64,000 nt of DNA from Quillaja saponaria. Lineage: Eukaryota > Streptophyta > Magnoliopsida > Fabales > Quillajaceae. The DNA is taken from assembly GCA_029379385.1 (NCBI GenBank), contig CM055611.1:14392062-14456061 (forward strand), in the 5' to 3' direction. Shown here one piece after another: positions 11,228-22,209 of the stretch; positions within the stretch are counted from its first letter, which is position 1, and the number at the start of each line of letters is the position of its first letter. A program made the position numbers and the translations under genes. The notes beneath the pieces are model-generated. The model was not told where the DNA came from and ran no database searches. It saw nothing but the letters and a program-made list of their open reading frames with translations.

Positions 11228-12454
11228 TAGGAATCTGAACAGAAGGTATATGGGAATTGGCTACGGCCTCAATTAGAGAATCTGAGTCAGAGGTTATGTG
11301 ATTAGTGGAGCCCGTATCAATTATTCAGGGTGCCTTTTCCTTACTCACAAAGTTGGTCATCAGGTTTGTTATGGGTCTAGTATTCCCACCCAAGAGTGGG
11401 ATCAACTACTGGTGTTGTGCTGCTGTTATCCCTGGCGTCGGTGATTGATTTTGAACACCTTCTGTATCAACGGTAGCCATGAGAGCAGTGCCCGTGCCAA
11501 TGTGCGTGGACCTTCCAAATCATGCATCACACGATGCACTATTGTGCTGCTTTAACTTCTTAGTCCAGTGAGATGGGTACCCCACAAGTTGATAGCAAGT
11601 TTCCTTGCTGTGATTCAGTTGTTACAGTGGTTGCACCGCTGCTATCGTTCATTATCATCATGGCCGCTGGTCTTCTTCCCTTTCGCTAATAATGTTGTTG
11701 CTTCAATCATTGGTGACCAAGATCTTGCTACCAATTTTTGTTTCTCCTCTTACGCAGCTATAGCATAGGATTGACCAAGAGTGGGTAAAGGATCCACACT
11801 CAAAATTTGTCAACAAATGGTTGTGAAATTATCATCCAGACCCATCAAAAAATCATACACCTTTTCAACCTCCCTCATTAGTTGCATTTTCCTTGCTGCT
11901 TCACAGGAACATCCGAATGAGCAAGCTGGAATTGGATTTAGGGCTTGTAGTTCACCCCAAACCCCTTTCCATTTCCTATAGTATGTTGAAATAGGAATCT
12001 TTTCTTGTTGAAGGAGTGTAATGGTTCACTTCAATTCATATATTCTTGGTGCAATTCCTCGAGTGAATTGCTCATGGAAATCTATCCACAGCTCACTAGT
12101 TGTTTCTGTATAGGCTGCATTGCTTTGGATCTCCTTGGCAAGAGAATTGTTGAGCTAAGACAGAACTATGGCATTGCATTTCACCCATGATTGAAAGTCC
12201 GGAGAATTGACGTCCAGCTTGGTGATGGAATTGTCCATGAACCCCACTTTGTTTTTCAATTCAAGTGCGGTCATCACGCTTCTTCTCTAGGTAAAGTAGT
12301 TCTCACCATTTTTTTCCAATGGATATGGTACGAATACTAGGCCTAGATGATCGGAGGGATAAAGATAGTATGGCAAATCAACCTCTGTTGCTTTTCCGCT
12401 ACTAACAGCAACTACAGTTCCCTTATTAACCGAATCATCATGCTCTCCTGCCAT
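11228..12454 (-). pseudogene. Ty1/copia gag remnant
   Basis: The minus strand begins with a Met at 12454 and soon reads YPSDHLGLVFVPYPLEKNGE, the start of the copia-type gag N-terminal domain (compare 'hpSDnpGl.lvs.pL.gnNY..W.rsm..aL..KnKlgFidGsi'). Code continues through NKVGFMDNSI and SWVKCNAIVLSWLNNS-like stretches to a LQQEKIPISTYY block near 11990, then decays. A TAG replaces an expected Trp codon near 12287, and more stops follow. Only the gag part is present; no reverse transcriptase was found downstream. The element is truncated at its 3' side. Confidence 0.7.
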
Positions 12455-12514
12455 GCCTGAAATCAAAAGGAAAAAAAAAAAAAAAAAATATTTGCGCAAG
12501 GTTATTATAACCTA

Positions 12515-12706
12515 CTCTAATACCATGAAGAGAGAAATTCTTCTCTGTCTTGATTTCATTGATGCTAGAATAGGCTATAAATATAGTACATGGGTCCTAC
12601 AATTATGGTAAAGAATCGCTACAATTAAGCTATACTATACAAGAAAAAGTCAAATATATAATCATGGAAATAAACGTAGGAATAGGGAAATAAGCAAATT
12701 GACACA
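12515..12706 (-). repeat. 5' LTR and primer site of the copia remnant
   Basis: On the minus strand an LTR-like segment ends in CTCTCTTCA and is followed at once by TGGTATTAGAG (12525-12515). This is one base from the TGGTATCAGAG primer site complementary to initiator Met tRNA used by copia elements. Its outer end is uncertain (about 12706; TGTGTCAATTTGC is a candidate start). No second LTR was found. Confidence 0.6.
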
Positions 12707-12734
12707 ATTATGTTATATTGTCTTCTAATTTCCT

Positions 12735-12805
12735 CTAATAACCTTCAATCCCCAATTTGTTTGACTTCTAGTTAGGGTATTTAAAATATTTGAATTTGAG
12801 CCCAA
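12735..12805 (+). repeat. Short repeat, inverted copy of 17930-18000
   Basis: About 70 bp beginning CCTTCAATCCCCAATTTG matches the reverse complement of 17930-18000. The copia LTR abuts it. The partner lies in a possible 5' leader intron of a gene fragment (see 17700-18010), so this is probably a second, inverted fragment of the same source. Confidence 0.7.
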
Positions 12806-14580
12806 TATGCATGATAGATGCTAAAATTGTTAAGAATAGAGAGCTTAGGGTATATAGAAGGAAACATAAAGGAAAATATGGGATAACAGAGGAATTCTAT
12901 ATCTCTCCTATTATTGATAATAATAACGGCATATCTGAACTCTATTTGGGATGATTCATAATGACTTAATGTTCTTATACACAAATTACCACGCAAAGGT
13001 ACACACTTATTTCAATAAAGTTGTATGTTTTTCTTATGCTTTGAGATGCTTAATTGAAATTGGGTTTGCTGGAGATTGCTACTTTGTCACTCATTCATAT
13101 TTTAAGCTTATTGAGGACTTGATTTATAGTGTCTCTAAGTTTAGCAAAGTAATTCTCTCAAGAGTTGGGCTTATCAAAAATAAAAAATTGGTAAGAAAGA
13201 TAAAAATTTGTAAATTCTATAGTAACTAGCAATGACTGTACTCACTCAGCTACTGCTATTTGTTGTTTATTATTTTTTGTCAGGGAAATATATTACAGTG
13301 CAATAGGTTTATCTATATCATGTTATCACCAAAAAGTATAAATTTGCACATGATGTACGTTGTTAGTCTCCCTTCCATTTGTTTTGGCACTATGTAGAAA
13401 ACACTTGCTACAAACCTGACAACATGATCTTAATTCAATGTATATTAGATTGTTGTTCATACTTCAGAGAAATATTTGTCAATTTATTACATCTGAGACT
13501 ATTATTTGATTTTTTTTTTTCTTTTTTTTTTGTATCTAGTATTTGTTGGAAATTGGGTAATCCACATGAATTATTCTAATAAGAGCATTTTTTTTCTTTT
13601 TCTTTATAAATTAATCAGAGTTATTTGAAAAGAAAAAAACAATCTATATTATTATCTTAATCTTTATTTTATCTCTTTACTAGCTTTTGAATAAGATAGG
13701 AACCAAGCTTTGTTGGCTTTCGTTCCATAGCTCCAACAGAAATTTCAAGACTAGAAAAATATCAACCCTGACACGACACCTTTTTCTTGATGTCTACTAG
13801 CTATCATGAAACAATGTAATCTTATTTAGAACATGTGGTGTACACCAACTCTTATCTTTCCTTTTCTTTAATTCTCCTTTCAATCTTTGATTTATTAGCA
13901 GAGTTGAATATTCAAATCTCTTGCATAATTAAGTAGTGCTAGTGTTAATTAAATATATAACTATGTGTAATTTTTCAAGTAAGCTTAAACTTCTATGAGA
14001 ACACATGTTGAACATCAAAGATATGATACTAGAGATTTTGTGATACAAGCAATTTAACTAAAAGATTCAAATCACCACCCATATAAGGAATTTCTATGGC
14101 ATATCTGCACCAAATACTAGCTATATAGACTAAACAATTTCTTAAAAAGCATAATATTAAAAAAAAAAAAAATAAAGGATTAGAAAGCCATGTCTTCAAC
14201 TGTCTATCATCCAAGCATCTCTTTATTTGTATTGTTCTTTTCAAACATATGTGAAGTAAAGTCATACCTTCAACTCTATGTCTATTATCCAACTCGTCCT
14301 AAAATGATTCTTGTGTAAAAATCAAATAACCTATAATAAAAAATTAAATATCATGTTAGCAATACTATAATAGAATGATAACTTAACAACTAACTAGATA
14401 TATAAAAGAGCAAATGATGAATTCCATGAAAAAAAGAATTAGGAGTGAGATTTAGTGTTTCACTCTTTCCAAATCTTCCGTCATATGAGAGGGATATGAA
14501 TGGACAAATACATCATCCCAACACTGTGAGCTAAATTTCTACTTCTATTTCAGTTAATGCTCTTTCTCTGCTTTTATGGT
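12806..14580. other. No recognisable gene
   Basis: AT-rich sequence with T-runs. A 92-codon frame at 12951-13229 (+) has no signal peptide, motif or family likeness that I recognise, and its composition is that of random AT-rich DNA. I do not call it a gene. Confidence 0.35.
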
Positions 14581-15186
14581 ATTGCAAGTTCTTATTATGT
14601 TATAATCATTATTGTTTTATACTTTCCATAAGGAAAATGTGATTCGATAAAAAATATATATATATATGAAAAGTCAAATTAATTCCCTCATGTTCAAGAA
14701 ATGTTGTTCAGTCATTCCACATTTGAGATATGCCAGAAACTTGATGAAACCTTCAAGAAGATCAAAGCTTATGCCAAAAGAAAATTGGAAAATAGAAATA
14801 TGCCTTCTACATTACAATTTTGTAAATTAATTGGCTTATATCTTGATACAACAGGATAACCAATTAGTATGAAAAACAATGATATTGCAAGTTCTTATTA
14901 TGTTATAATCATTATTGTTTTATACTTTCCATAAGGAAAATGTGATTCGATACAAAAAAAAAAAAAAAAATGAAAAGTCAAATTAATTCCCTCATGTTCA
15001 AGAAATGTTGTTCAGTTATTCCACATTTGAGATATGCTAGAAACTTGATGAAACCTTCAACAAGATCAAAGCTTATGCCAAAAGAAAACTGGAAAATAGA
15101 AATATGCCTTCTACATTACAATTTTGTAAATTAATTGGCTTATATCTTGATACAACAGGATAACCAATTGGTATGAAAAACAATGG
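14581..15186. repeat. 303-bp head-to-tail tandem duplication
   Basis: 14581-14883 and 14884-15186 are near-identical copies (starting ATTGCAAGTTCTTATTATG). They differ in only a few bases and in one simple-sequence tract: (TA)n in the first copy, poly(A) in the second. The low divergence indicates a recent event relative to its surroundings. No coding content is apparent. Confidence 0.95.
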
Positions 15187-15289
15187 TAGTGCAAGGGTTT
15201 CCAATCTAAAAATAGAAACTTCCCTGCCAAAACATATATTTTAGGCAAAGTAACCATAAGAAAAATAAACATTAGTGCAAACACTTTTT

Positions 15290-15555
15290 AACTCATTAAG
15301 GGTACTATCAAGCAATTTTACTATAACTTGAAAGAGCTTATCTTATTTAGCCTTTTGAATTAGAAGCCACTAAGCATCCTTAAACTTCAACTGTGGTTTT
15401 TCTCGTAGCCACTTAACACCTGAATACTTATAGAAAGAATCAAGTACTATGTCTCCTTTTGGGGTAAGGCTTGTGTAGAATAAAGCTTTATCCATGAAAA
15501 TATTATAGACATGTTTCCTGAAAGATGTTTAACTGTTGATCTCCACTGCAGCCTA
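15290..15555 (-). pseudogene. Fragment resembling transcription elongation factor SPT6
   Basis: The minus strand reads FMDKALFYTSLTPKGD, then YSGVKWLREKPQLKFKDA, a stop, and WLLIQKAK. This strongly recalls the plant SPT6 segment with 'VKWLREKP...FedAqWLLIQKAEE.KLLQV'. In-frame stops at the A*W and K*D positions, plus one further upstream, show that it is dead. The left boundary near 15555 has a CTGCAG acceptor-like site, so it may be one old exon of a genomic (not retro-) copy. The family match is from memory and was not searched. Confidence 0.5.
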
Positions 15556-16145
15556 AAGCAAACACTAGATTAAAAAATATTGACCATATGCTTGACACCT
15601 TTAAGTACATCTTCTAAATTAGAAGATTTCAAACCTAGTAGACATAAATTCTGAATCTATATTCTTAAGAGATTTATCGAATAAGCAAAATAGAGTTAAA
15701 ATATAAACTGGTTCTGAAAGGCTCTCTCCATGTATCAATTAAAGCAAACTACTTCAAAAATACTGAAGCAGAGCACCAAATAAAATTCAAAGTAGACTAC
15801 TTCTGTCCTAAGAAGTTGAAGTATAAAAAGAAATGGTCCTCAAAATCCTAAAATTTGGACACTAAATCACAGCAAACATTTGCACACTTCCAAAGAACCA
15901 TATTCTATTTCTTATTTCTATATTCTCAAACTTAATAACTAATCCTTCAAAATGAAAAGCAAAGAATTAAGGATTATAAACCAACCAACAACTATAGCTA
16001 TATTATCAGACATAAAATATGCCAACATAACTATATAGAAATATTAAATTAGACTCGACAATCAGTTGACATAACTATATAGAAATATTAAATTAGTCTC
16101 GACAATCAGTTGACAATAAGTCCCAATTTATACATGAAAGGAAAA
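15556..16145. other. No gene seen; possible intronic remainder of the SPT6-like fragment
   Basis: No open frame or motif is supported. It contains a short 44-bp duplication (16026-16113) and ends at the target site GAAAA (16141-16145) of the LTR element that follows. Confidence 0.3.
16026..16113. repeat. 44-bp tandem duplication
   Basis: CATAACTATATAGAAATATT...TCAGTTGA occurs twice in a row with one A/T difference. Confidence 0.95.
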
Positions 16146-17681
16146 TGGATTCTACAACAAAAGGTAAATCCAGGAAATTTAAAGTGAAAGTCGCTAGCTA
16201 TGGTAAACCCCTCCACCAGAGAAGGATTTCTTGAATTTATAGAGAGTGAGAGGGAGAAGAAGAAGACTGAGAAAGAAGAAGGCTTCCACCAATTTTTATT
16301 ATATTCAAGATTCCTTGATTACATGCCTAATTTCATTTGAATAAGCTAACAACTATTATCAAAATACTAAACTACGCTCATCCCTAATTCTACCCGTATC
16401 AATCCTCACTTCTTCAAATAATTCTTGTCCTCAAGAATTAGCTTGAAAATTGATTGCTGCTAGTAGGAGAAGCTATTAAAGCACTAGTTGGAGGCCACAG
16501 TATGAGAGAAAGATTGTTCTTGTAACAGAAATGCTTCACCAAAGCTTCAAACTTTATTTTCATTGTTGCTGATGTAGTTTCTTTGTAGATGAGCTTTTGA
16601 ATTTCTTGACCTGAATAGAAATTCCAAGTTTTCATCTTAGCAACTTGAAAACACATTTTTTCATCTTCATGCCTCATAGAAAACATCCAAAGCATTATAG
16701 CTTGAAACTCAGTATGAGAAGACCTGTTATCATACCAGTCCTTGCCTACCAATTGTTACAAAGGAGTTTTTCCAAAGAACTGCAGCAATTCTTGCTCACA
16801 AAGACCTTTGTTCAACTTCCTCTTAATCAAATTTGCAATGCTACTAATGAAAGTACAAGGACTAAGATTTTACAACTTACTAAATTGGTAACCCACTTGA
16901 ATTTCTTATTCATGTTTGTCATCCTTTCAACTAAGAAGTTCTTGCAAGATTGTACCCTTCCTTGGATTTCTTGGAGGAGCCACAATCTTGAATTTGTTAG
17001 TTAGAGTTGGGGTTTGAGGAATCATAGGTGAATTTGGATTGTTCTCAGTGAAATTGGGTGGAACATATTCTTTTTGTTTCAAGGTTCCATCATTTCCTTC
17101 ATTTATAGAGACTGGAAGCTTTGTCATAGAAGAAGTTTGATTTCCTTCCGTGGGTAGTATGGAACTCTCATATATTGTCTGCAACTTCAACTTCATATCA
17201 GGCTCTAAACTGTACACCTCCATCAGTGAAGCTATGGTTTCCATCAAAGTTTAGAACTTTGAATCCATATCAGTTTGTATCTCTTGCATCAATGACTCAA
17301 TTTTAGTGATTCTTGATTCCATGCCATCCATTCTTTATTACATTGATATAAGTCTTTGATCAATCATTGCTAACTTGACTTTCACCATCTTTACCCACAG
17401 TGCCAAGAAAGATGCTCTGATACCACTGACAAGGGTGATTCTACAACAAAAGGTAAATTCAGGAAATCCAAAGCTAGATCCGCTAGCTATGAAAAATCCC
17501 TCAACTGGAGATGGATTTCTTGAATTTAGAGAGAGTGAGAGGGAGAAGAAGAAGATTGAGAAGGAAGAAGGATTCTGCCAATTTTCGTTATATTCAAGAT
17601 ACAAGCCTAATTGCATTTATATAAGCTAACAACAGTTATCAAAATACTAAACTACCCTCATCCCCAATTCTACCCCTATCA
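16146..17681 (-). mobile_element. Short non-autonomous LTR retrotransposon
   Basis: Complete small element. LTRs are 16146-16401 and 17427-17681 (about 255 bp each). In minus orientation they begin TGAT and end in CA, and they are flanked by the 5-bp duplication GAAAA (16141-16145 and 17682-17686). The primer site TGGTATCAGAGC (initiator Met tRNA type) is at 17425-17414, next to the 5' LTR. A purine-rich tract (GAAGAAGTGAGGAT) abuts the 3' LTR at 16402-16415. The ~1 kb interior has only gag-like traces and no protease, reverse transcriptase or integrase, so it must have moved with enzymes of another element. Its 3' LTR has lost 8 bp near its outer end relative to the 5' LTR. Confidence 0.9.
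16438..17330 (-). pseudogene. Gag-like remnant inside the short LTR element
   Basis: Minus-strand code begins near the primer site with a short coiled region (MDGMESRITKIESLMQE type at about 17330-17280). It continues in a second frame (17247-16927) with a Pro/Asn-rich tail and a third block at 16752-16438. The layout, a short coiled start followed by a Pro-rich linker, resembles the N-terminal part of Ty3/gypsy gag polyproteins, and the end near the 3' LTR contains an LRTRII-like stretch often seen just before plant gypsy 3' ends. Frames are broken and there is no zinc knuckle. Confidence 0.4.
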
Positions 17682-17699
17682 GAAAACTTAAAGATAAAT

Positions 17700-18010
17700 A
17701 CAAAGGAGTTTATTCACTCATACTGTGAGGTTGCCAACATCATTTGGGTGGTGGCTTGACATTATCAGTATTGGGGTTGGTGGCGGTGAAATGGGAGTCA
17801 TTGGCTCTATCAAGGGATGAGAAGAAGGCCAATGACACGGTAGATCCTACCCAGTTGCCATCTGATTGATCTTCTCCTCGATAATATTGATGTTGTTTTC
17901 CATTTCAATGCCAAATCTAATCAGAAAATCTACACAATTTAGGCTCAAATTCAGATTTTTAAATACCTTAACTAGAAATCAAACAAATTAGGGATTGAAG
18001 GCTAAATAGA
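17700..18010 (-). pseudogene. Possible first-exon fragment of an unknown gene
   Basis: On the minus strand an ATG near 17902 starts MENNINIIEEKINQMATG, followed by a GGTAGGAT donor-like site. Upstream, GATTAG at about 17918 could be the acceptor of a 5'-leader intron whose donor GGTAATGA is near 18026. Part of that intron recurs inverted at 12735-12805. The later in-frame Pro-rich code (17880-17705) ends in a stop and could be intron. This is only suggestive of a captured or relic 5' end; I do not recognise the protein. Confidence 0.25.
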
Positions 18011-18674
18011 AAATAAGTCATTACCTGGATTCGTAAAGAACGAAGGTTTGAGATTTATTGCTGAGAGGGAGAAGCAGAGCCAGCTAGGAGGCTTTGGCAC
18101 TGTACGGCCGTATGTGAGGGAAGAAATAAGGAAGAGAGATAAGAGAAATTAGGGAAAAAATTAAGAAAATAAAAAATAGAGAATGGTGGCTGACGTGGAA
18201 AAAAAGGGATTTGGGATGTTTGGATACCAATTTAAAAAGCTAATGTGGGGAACTGTAGGTATAATAGTACTTCAAGCCTAATGTTAGATAAAAACATGTG
18301 GGGAACAAGGGATTTATTGCCTCCTACCCTAACTTAGCAATGTATTCCTCATTGCTTTTTGTTATAATTCTCATCAACTCTAAATCAATCCAATGCATGT
18401 TCTCATTTGTCTTTTTAAGTAATGAAAAGGAAAAAGAGAGTGAATACACCACATGTACTTCTTAGATTTAAAGCACTTCTTAGATTTAAAGCAGTTTGTA
18501 CTACATAGAGACATCAATAATGTAATTGTAGTTTGTTTGTTTCCTTTTTAATCATCCTAATTTGTAGGTATCTCTCATTGAGGAATGGCCTCAACTGGCA
18601 CATGAAGTTCTCCTCCAGAAACCTAACGGCTAGTAGGTCAAACCTCGGTAACTGAAACACAAGGGAATTCTTCA
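18011..18674. other. No gene seen
   Basis: AT-rich with a small GC-richer patch (CACTGTACGGCCGTATGTG, about 18096-18114) that could be the leader or promoter of the gene fragment at 17700-18010. Nothing else is supported. Confidence 0.3.
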
Positions 18675-19310
18675 AGATACACACAGCTTATGCAATATCA
18701 AGAGGATGCAATCTAACACAGTATATACTTAATCAAGCTTCAGATCTCTATTCTTTACATAAAGCTTAAACCATTAGTTTTAGCATCTATGCAGATATTT
18801 GTGGGCTTATCTTATTAACTATTATACTTAATTTGTTGCCTTATTGAGTAGCAATGACAATGAATGAAAAAGACAGTACCTTGTACTCTACAGGATGGAA
18901 TTCAGATAAAAAAGGAAAAACTTGGATAAGTGATCTCACCAGTCTTAAACTCATAAGTGAACATGCTGACCTCATTGATAGTTGTCATTGCCTTACTAGC
19001 ACCTCTAATGCCAACAACAACCGACGACTGCCGCTGATAGCTGCTGAGTTGCCATCCATTTCATTTGCTAGATCATCAAAACCTGACTGTTGTGGCATAT
19101 ACATGTTGTAATTAAATGAACTATTCATGATTAAGTAAAAAAATTGGAAGTGCATTTAGACAATGACAGGTTTCAAAAAAAATTCTGAACAATTCATGAC
19201 TTTTTCATATCTCACTACAAAATTACTCGTGCTAACAGCACGGGATGCTTTGATATGTATTGAGGGGGTGTTATACAAAATTTATTTTGGTAGAAGGGGA
19301 CTCTAAATAA
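18675..19310 (+). repeat. Dispersed repeat, copy 2
   Basis: Same-orientation match to 9990-10640 (start CAAGATACACACAGCTTATG, end GGTAGAAGGGGACTC). From about 18922 onward it is also the beginning of the long inverted repeat with the right end of the window. Confidence 0.85.
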
Positions 19311-20500
19311 TAGTGACATAAAAGAAATCTTTTTTTTTTTTTTTTGGCTATTGTTTCTTTATTTGTTCTTGGCAGCTAAAACTAGTTAATAAATTCAAGA
19401 TACTTAAAAACACCAATAAAAAAGATAGGCATAAATCTAAAACAAAATGGAGGGAGAAATCTCATGAACGCAGATAAAAGAAAAAACTAAGCGAGAACTT
19501 ATAATATTAATTTTCTCATAATACAAGCAATAAGAGAACCACAAAGCAATTCCAGTTAAATACTGATTAGAGATTTTACCCTATTAAGTTACAATTTCAA
19601 TCAACTACTTCAGAGGAGAACTGATTAATTTAATCTTGAAGGGTGCAGAATGAGATCAAAACATAATGAACATCATGCAACCAGAATGGCAGTTTCGATG
19701 CATGTTTGGTATGGCCCCCTGTAAGAACACAAATTTTGATATCTTAGTAAGTAGCTATCCGTAAGACCATTCACCCTCAATGAAGGTCCAATTCTAAAAC
19801 CTCCTTATAAACCTTGAGCTTGAATTTCCTTAGTACATTGAAAATTGATACATTACCATTTCCATATAAAAAATATACATTAATTGGAAATGGAGATCAT
19901 ATATCTATATAAGTCATGAAGAATCCAAGCGCACTTGAATAAAATATTCCAAATCAACTCTTTACTGTGACCCAAGGGAAAAGTACAATGAATGAAATAT
20001 CCCAATGTTCAATATTAAGCTCACTTGTCAGAAATACATCTCACTAATTTATTTTCAGAAATACACAGCAATTGCATATCAAAGATCTATAATTATATTG
20101 CAGGTGTTAAAACTAAAGAGAAAACTTAGAGGATCTAAAGGGAGGGAAAAATGAAACAGAGTAATCCATTTGATTGAAGATCAAAACATTAAAGACATGA
20201 AGAAAACTGATGTTAGTTAATTATCCAGCATTACCTTGGAGTGATCACTTGTAATGGCTTCAAAATGTCAAAAAAGAAAATTTGTGAAGATTGAAAATAT
20301 CCATTATCAAAGAGAACATAAATATACCAACAAAAGCTTGATAACACAATAAGCTCATGTATTACTAGATCACCTTACAATCTTAAATCCCAAAGAAAGA
20401 ACATTTGGACCTGGACCTGTCCGTTGCTTCCAAGAACAATGCATATATAATTCTCCTCAATGCTGAATTCTTCTTGACACCTTGCAGTTTCATTGTACTG
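18922..20500 (+). repeat. Left arm of a long inverted repeat
   Basis: Matches the reverse complement of 61066-63644. Landmarks are 19240-19310 with 63240-63310, 19440-19500 with 63060-63120, 19650-19760 with 62780-62930, 19900-19970 with 62440-62510, and 20380-20490 with 61080-61195. The arm end at 20380-20500 (minus strand) reads as an exon-like stretch, CQEEFSIEENYICIVLGSNG, also preserved in the right arm. I do not recognise its family. Confidence 0.9.
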
Positions 20501-21436
20501 GTGAAGGGAATTATTAAATTATCCTTTTCTTTTTTTGTTAACTCAAGAAACATATTGGAATGTCAATAAAATGAAGGTAAGGAAAAACATAAGAACAATC
20601 TTTTTTTTTTCCTATTTCTTAATATATTTTTTCAACCAAATAAACAATACAAGAAATACATAAAAAATTAGGATACAAATTACCAAAATTTTAATCAAAT
20701 TGTTAGTTTCATGGGAATGTAAGAAAAATAACAAGAGATGTAAGTGATTAGAGGACAAAAATATTGGAAAAAATTATAAAAAAATAATTAAATGTAGTAA
20801 CAATGAATTTTAATGAGATGAGAGAAATTAGTGGTATAATATAGTAAGGGGTGGTTTAGAGTAATAAACTTGTGTGATAAAATTATGTGAGATATATATG
20901 TGCAATGCATGTAGCATTACTCTTAATTAATACTTCTATAAAAGGCAACAATAAGCATAAATATCTTTATTTTTAAATCTTACATTTCAGTTTATAAAAA
21001 AAAATAAAAAAATTCCATATATCACATGTGAATTAGATTTTAAAAAATGAATATAAACAGAAACTAAAAAATTTACTAATAAAAGAAAAAATTAGAGATC
21101 TATTCTTGTTGAACTGAATTTTTTTTTTTTTTTTTTAAGATTAAACCTGAAATGCATTTTAGTTGAATTAACAATGGATTCATCAAATTCTTATGGATTG
21201 TCTTTGATTTTGTACAACATTCTAACTGCCTTTTAATTGTTTAAATGAGTGCTTGTTTGAAAGTCGTCACAATAGAATTTTTTTTTTAAATAAAACAAAA
21301 AGAAAAAGCAATGCTCACAACAAAACAAACCCAAAAACAATGAAAACTAATAAGAGTAACCCATCTAAACAAAGTGCGTAAATAGCATAGACATAAAGCA
21401 AATTAAATTGAAAACTAATCCATAACATAACTTGTA
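20501..21436. other. No gene seen
   Basis: Very AT-rich sequence with A- and T-runs (for example 21120-21137). No frame or motif can be supported. Confidence 0.4.
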
Positions 21437-21700
21437 TAAATAAATAAAACTAGCTAGAGGTTGACAGTCAAATCAATTACTGGTGTTTCACTTTCCTCTC
21501 CTTGATCCATTTCATGATCACCATGTCCTATAAAAATCAGATCACCACTAGTATTGCCAATGCCAGTAGAAAAATCTCCATATCCATCATTGCTATAACT
21601 AAGAATACGATCATCCATCGCTCCAAGATTTTATGTGGCCGATTGAAAATTGGTCAAAATATAGATCAGTTTGTTTACCACTAGAAAGAGGATCGTTGAT
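21437..21700 (-). pseudogene. 3'-terminal coding remnant of an unknown gene
   Basis: The minus strand from about 21622 reads MDDRILSYSNDGYGDFSTG, continues through an acidic GDHEMDQGEESETPVIDL stretch and stops at about 21458. Just before it, in another frame, is NDPLSSGKQTDLYFDQFSIG (21692-21633), so one indel separates the two parts. The composition is protein-like rather than random. The CACTA terminus at 21702 cuts it directly, so it may be host code broken by that insertion. The family is not recognised. Confidence 0.35.
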
Positions 21701-21701
21701 T

Positions 21702-22035
21702 CACTATAAGAAATCACCAAAACAGCGTTTGCCCCAAGGTAGACTCAGAAAATGCGGATGCAAGAACCTGTTATCCGCGTCTGCATATATGCAGACTCAG
21801 ATAATTGTTAGAAAAATTTCAACCCAAACGCTGATACTTTTATGGCAGATGCAGAAACGAATTTATATTGGCGAAATTTTCAGCGAAATTTTTTGAGTCT
21901 GCTTTTTATTTCTTGCTGCAGTTTGCAGACGAAGATAGTGTAATATTATTTTGTTATTATTAAATGTTTCTGCGTCTACTACTTAATGTATCTTCATCTG
22001 TAAAGGTAGACACAGATACTCATCCTTATTTTAAT
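21702..22035 (+). mobile_element. CACTA-type transposon terminus with subterminal repeats
   Basis: Starts CACTATAAGAAATCACC and is followed over ~300 bp by repeated short motifs (GCAGAC, GTCTGC, GATGCAGA, GCGTCT) in both orientations, the typical subterminal structure of CACTA elements. The opposite-facing terminus sharing CACTATAAGAAA is at 32574. The flanking trinucleotides differ (ATT here, GTG there), so pairing of the two ends is not proven. Confidence 0.6.
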
Positions 22036-22209
22036 CTCAGATCGTGTCTTTCTTTCCCTTTTCCCTCCTCTTCTTTCTTCCTTTGCTAACCGAATTCTCC
22101 AAGCTTTGTCGCCACCATCCAGTCTGAACTGCAACAATCCGCAATATAAAGCTCTGCATTCCAAGACTATTCTGTTTGTAGGGTTTCATTAAGTGGTTGC
22201 TGATGTTGG

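Noticed and set aside
11568..12190. Three consecutive + frames of about 60-66 codons
   Set aside because: They are antisense to the copia gag remnant.
12951..13229. 92-codon + frame as a possible small gene
   Set aside because: AT-driven composition, no motif, no nearby promoter or splice evidence.
18854..19111. 85-codon + frame inside the dispersed repeat
   Set aside because: The equivalent frame is broken in the copy at 9990-10640 and in the inverted copy, so it is not conserved as protein.
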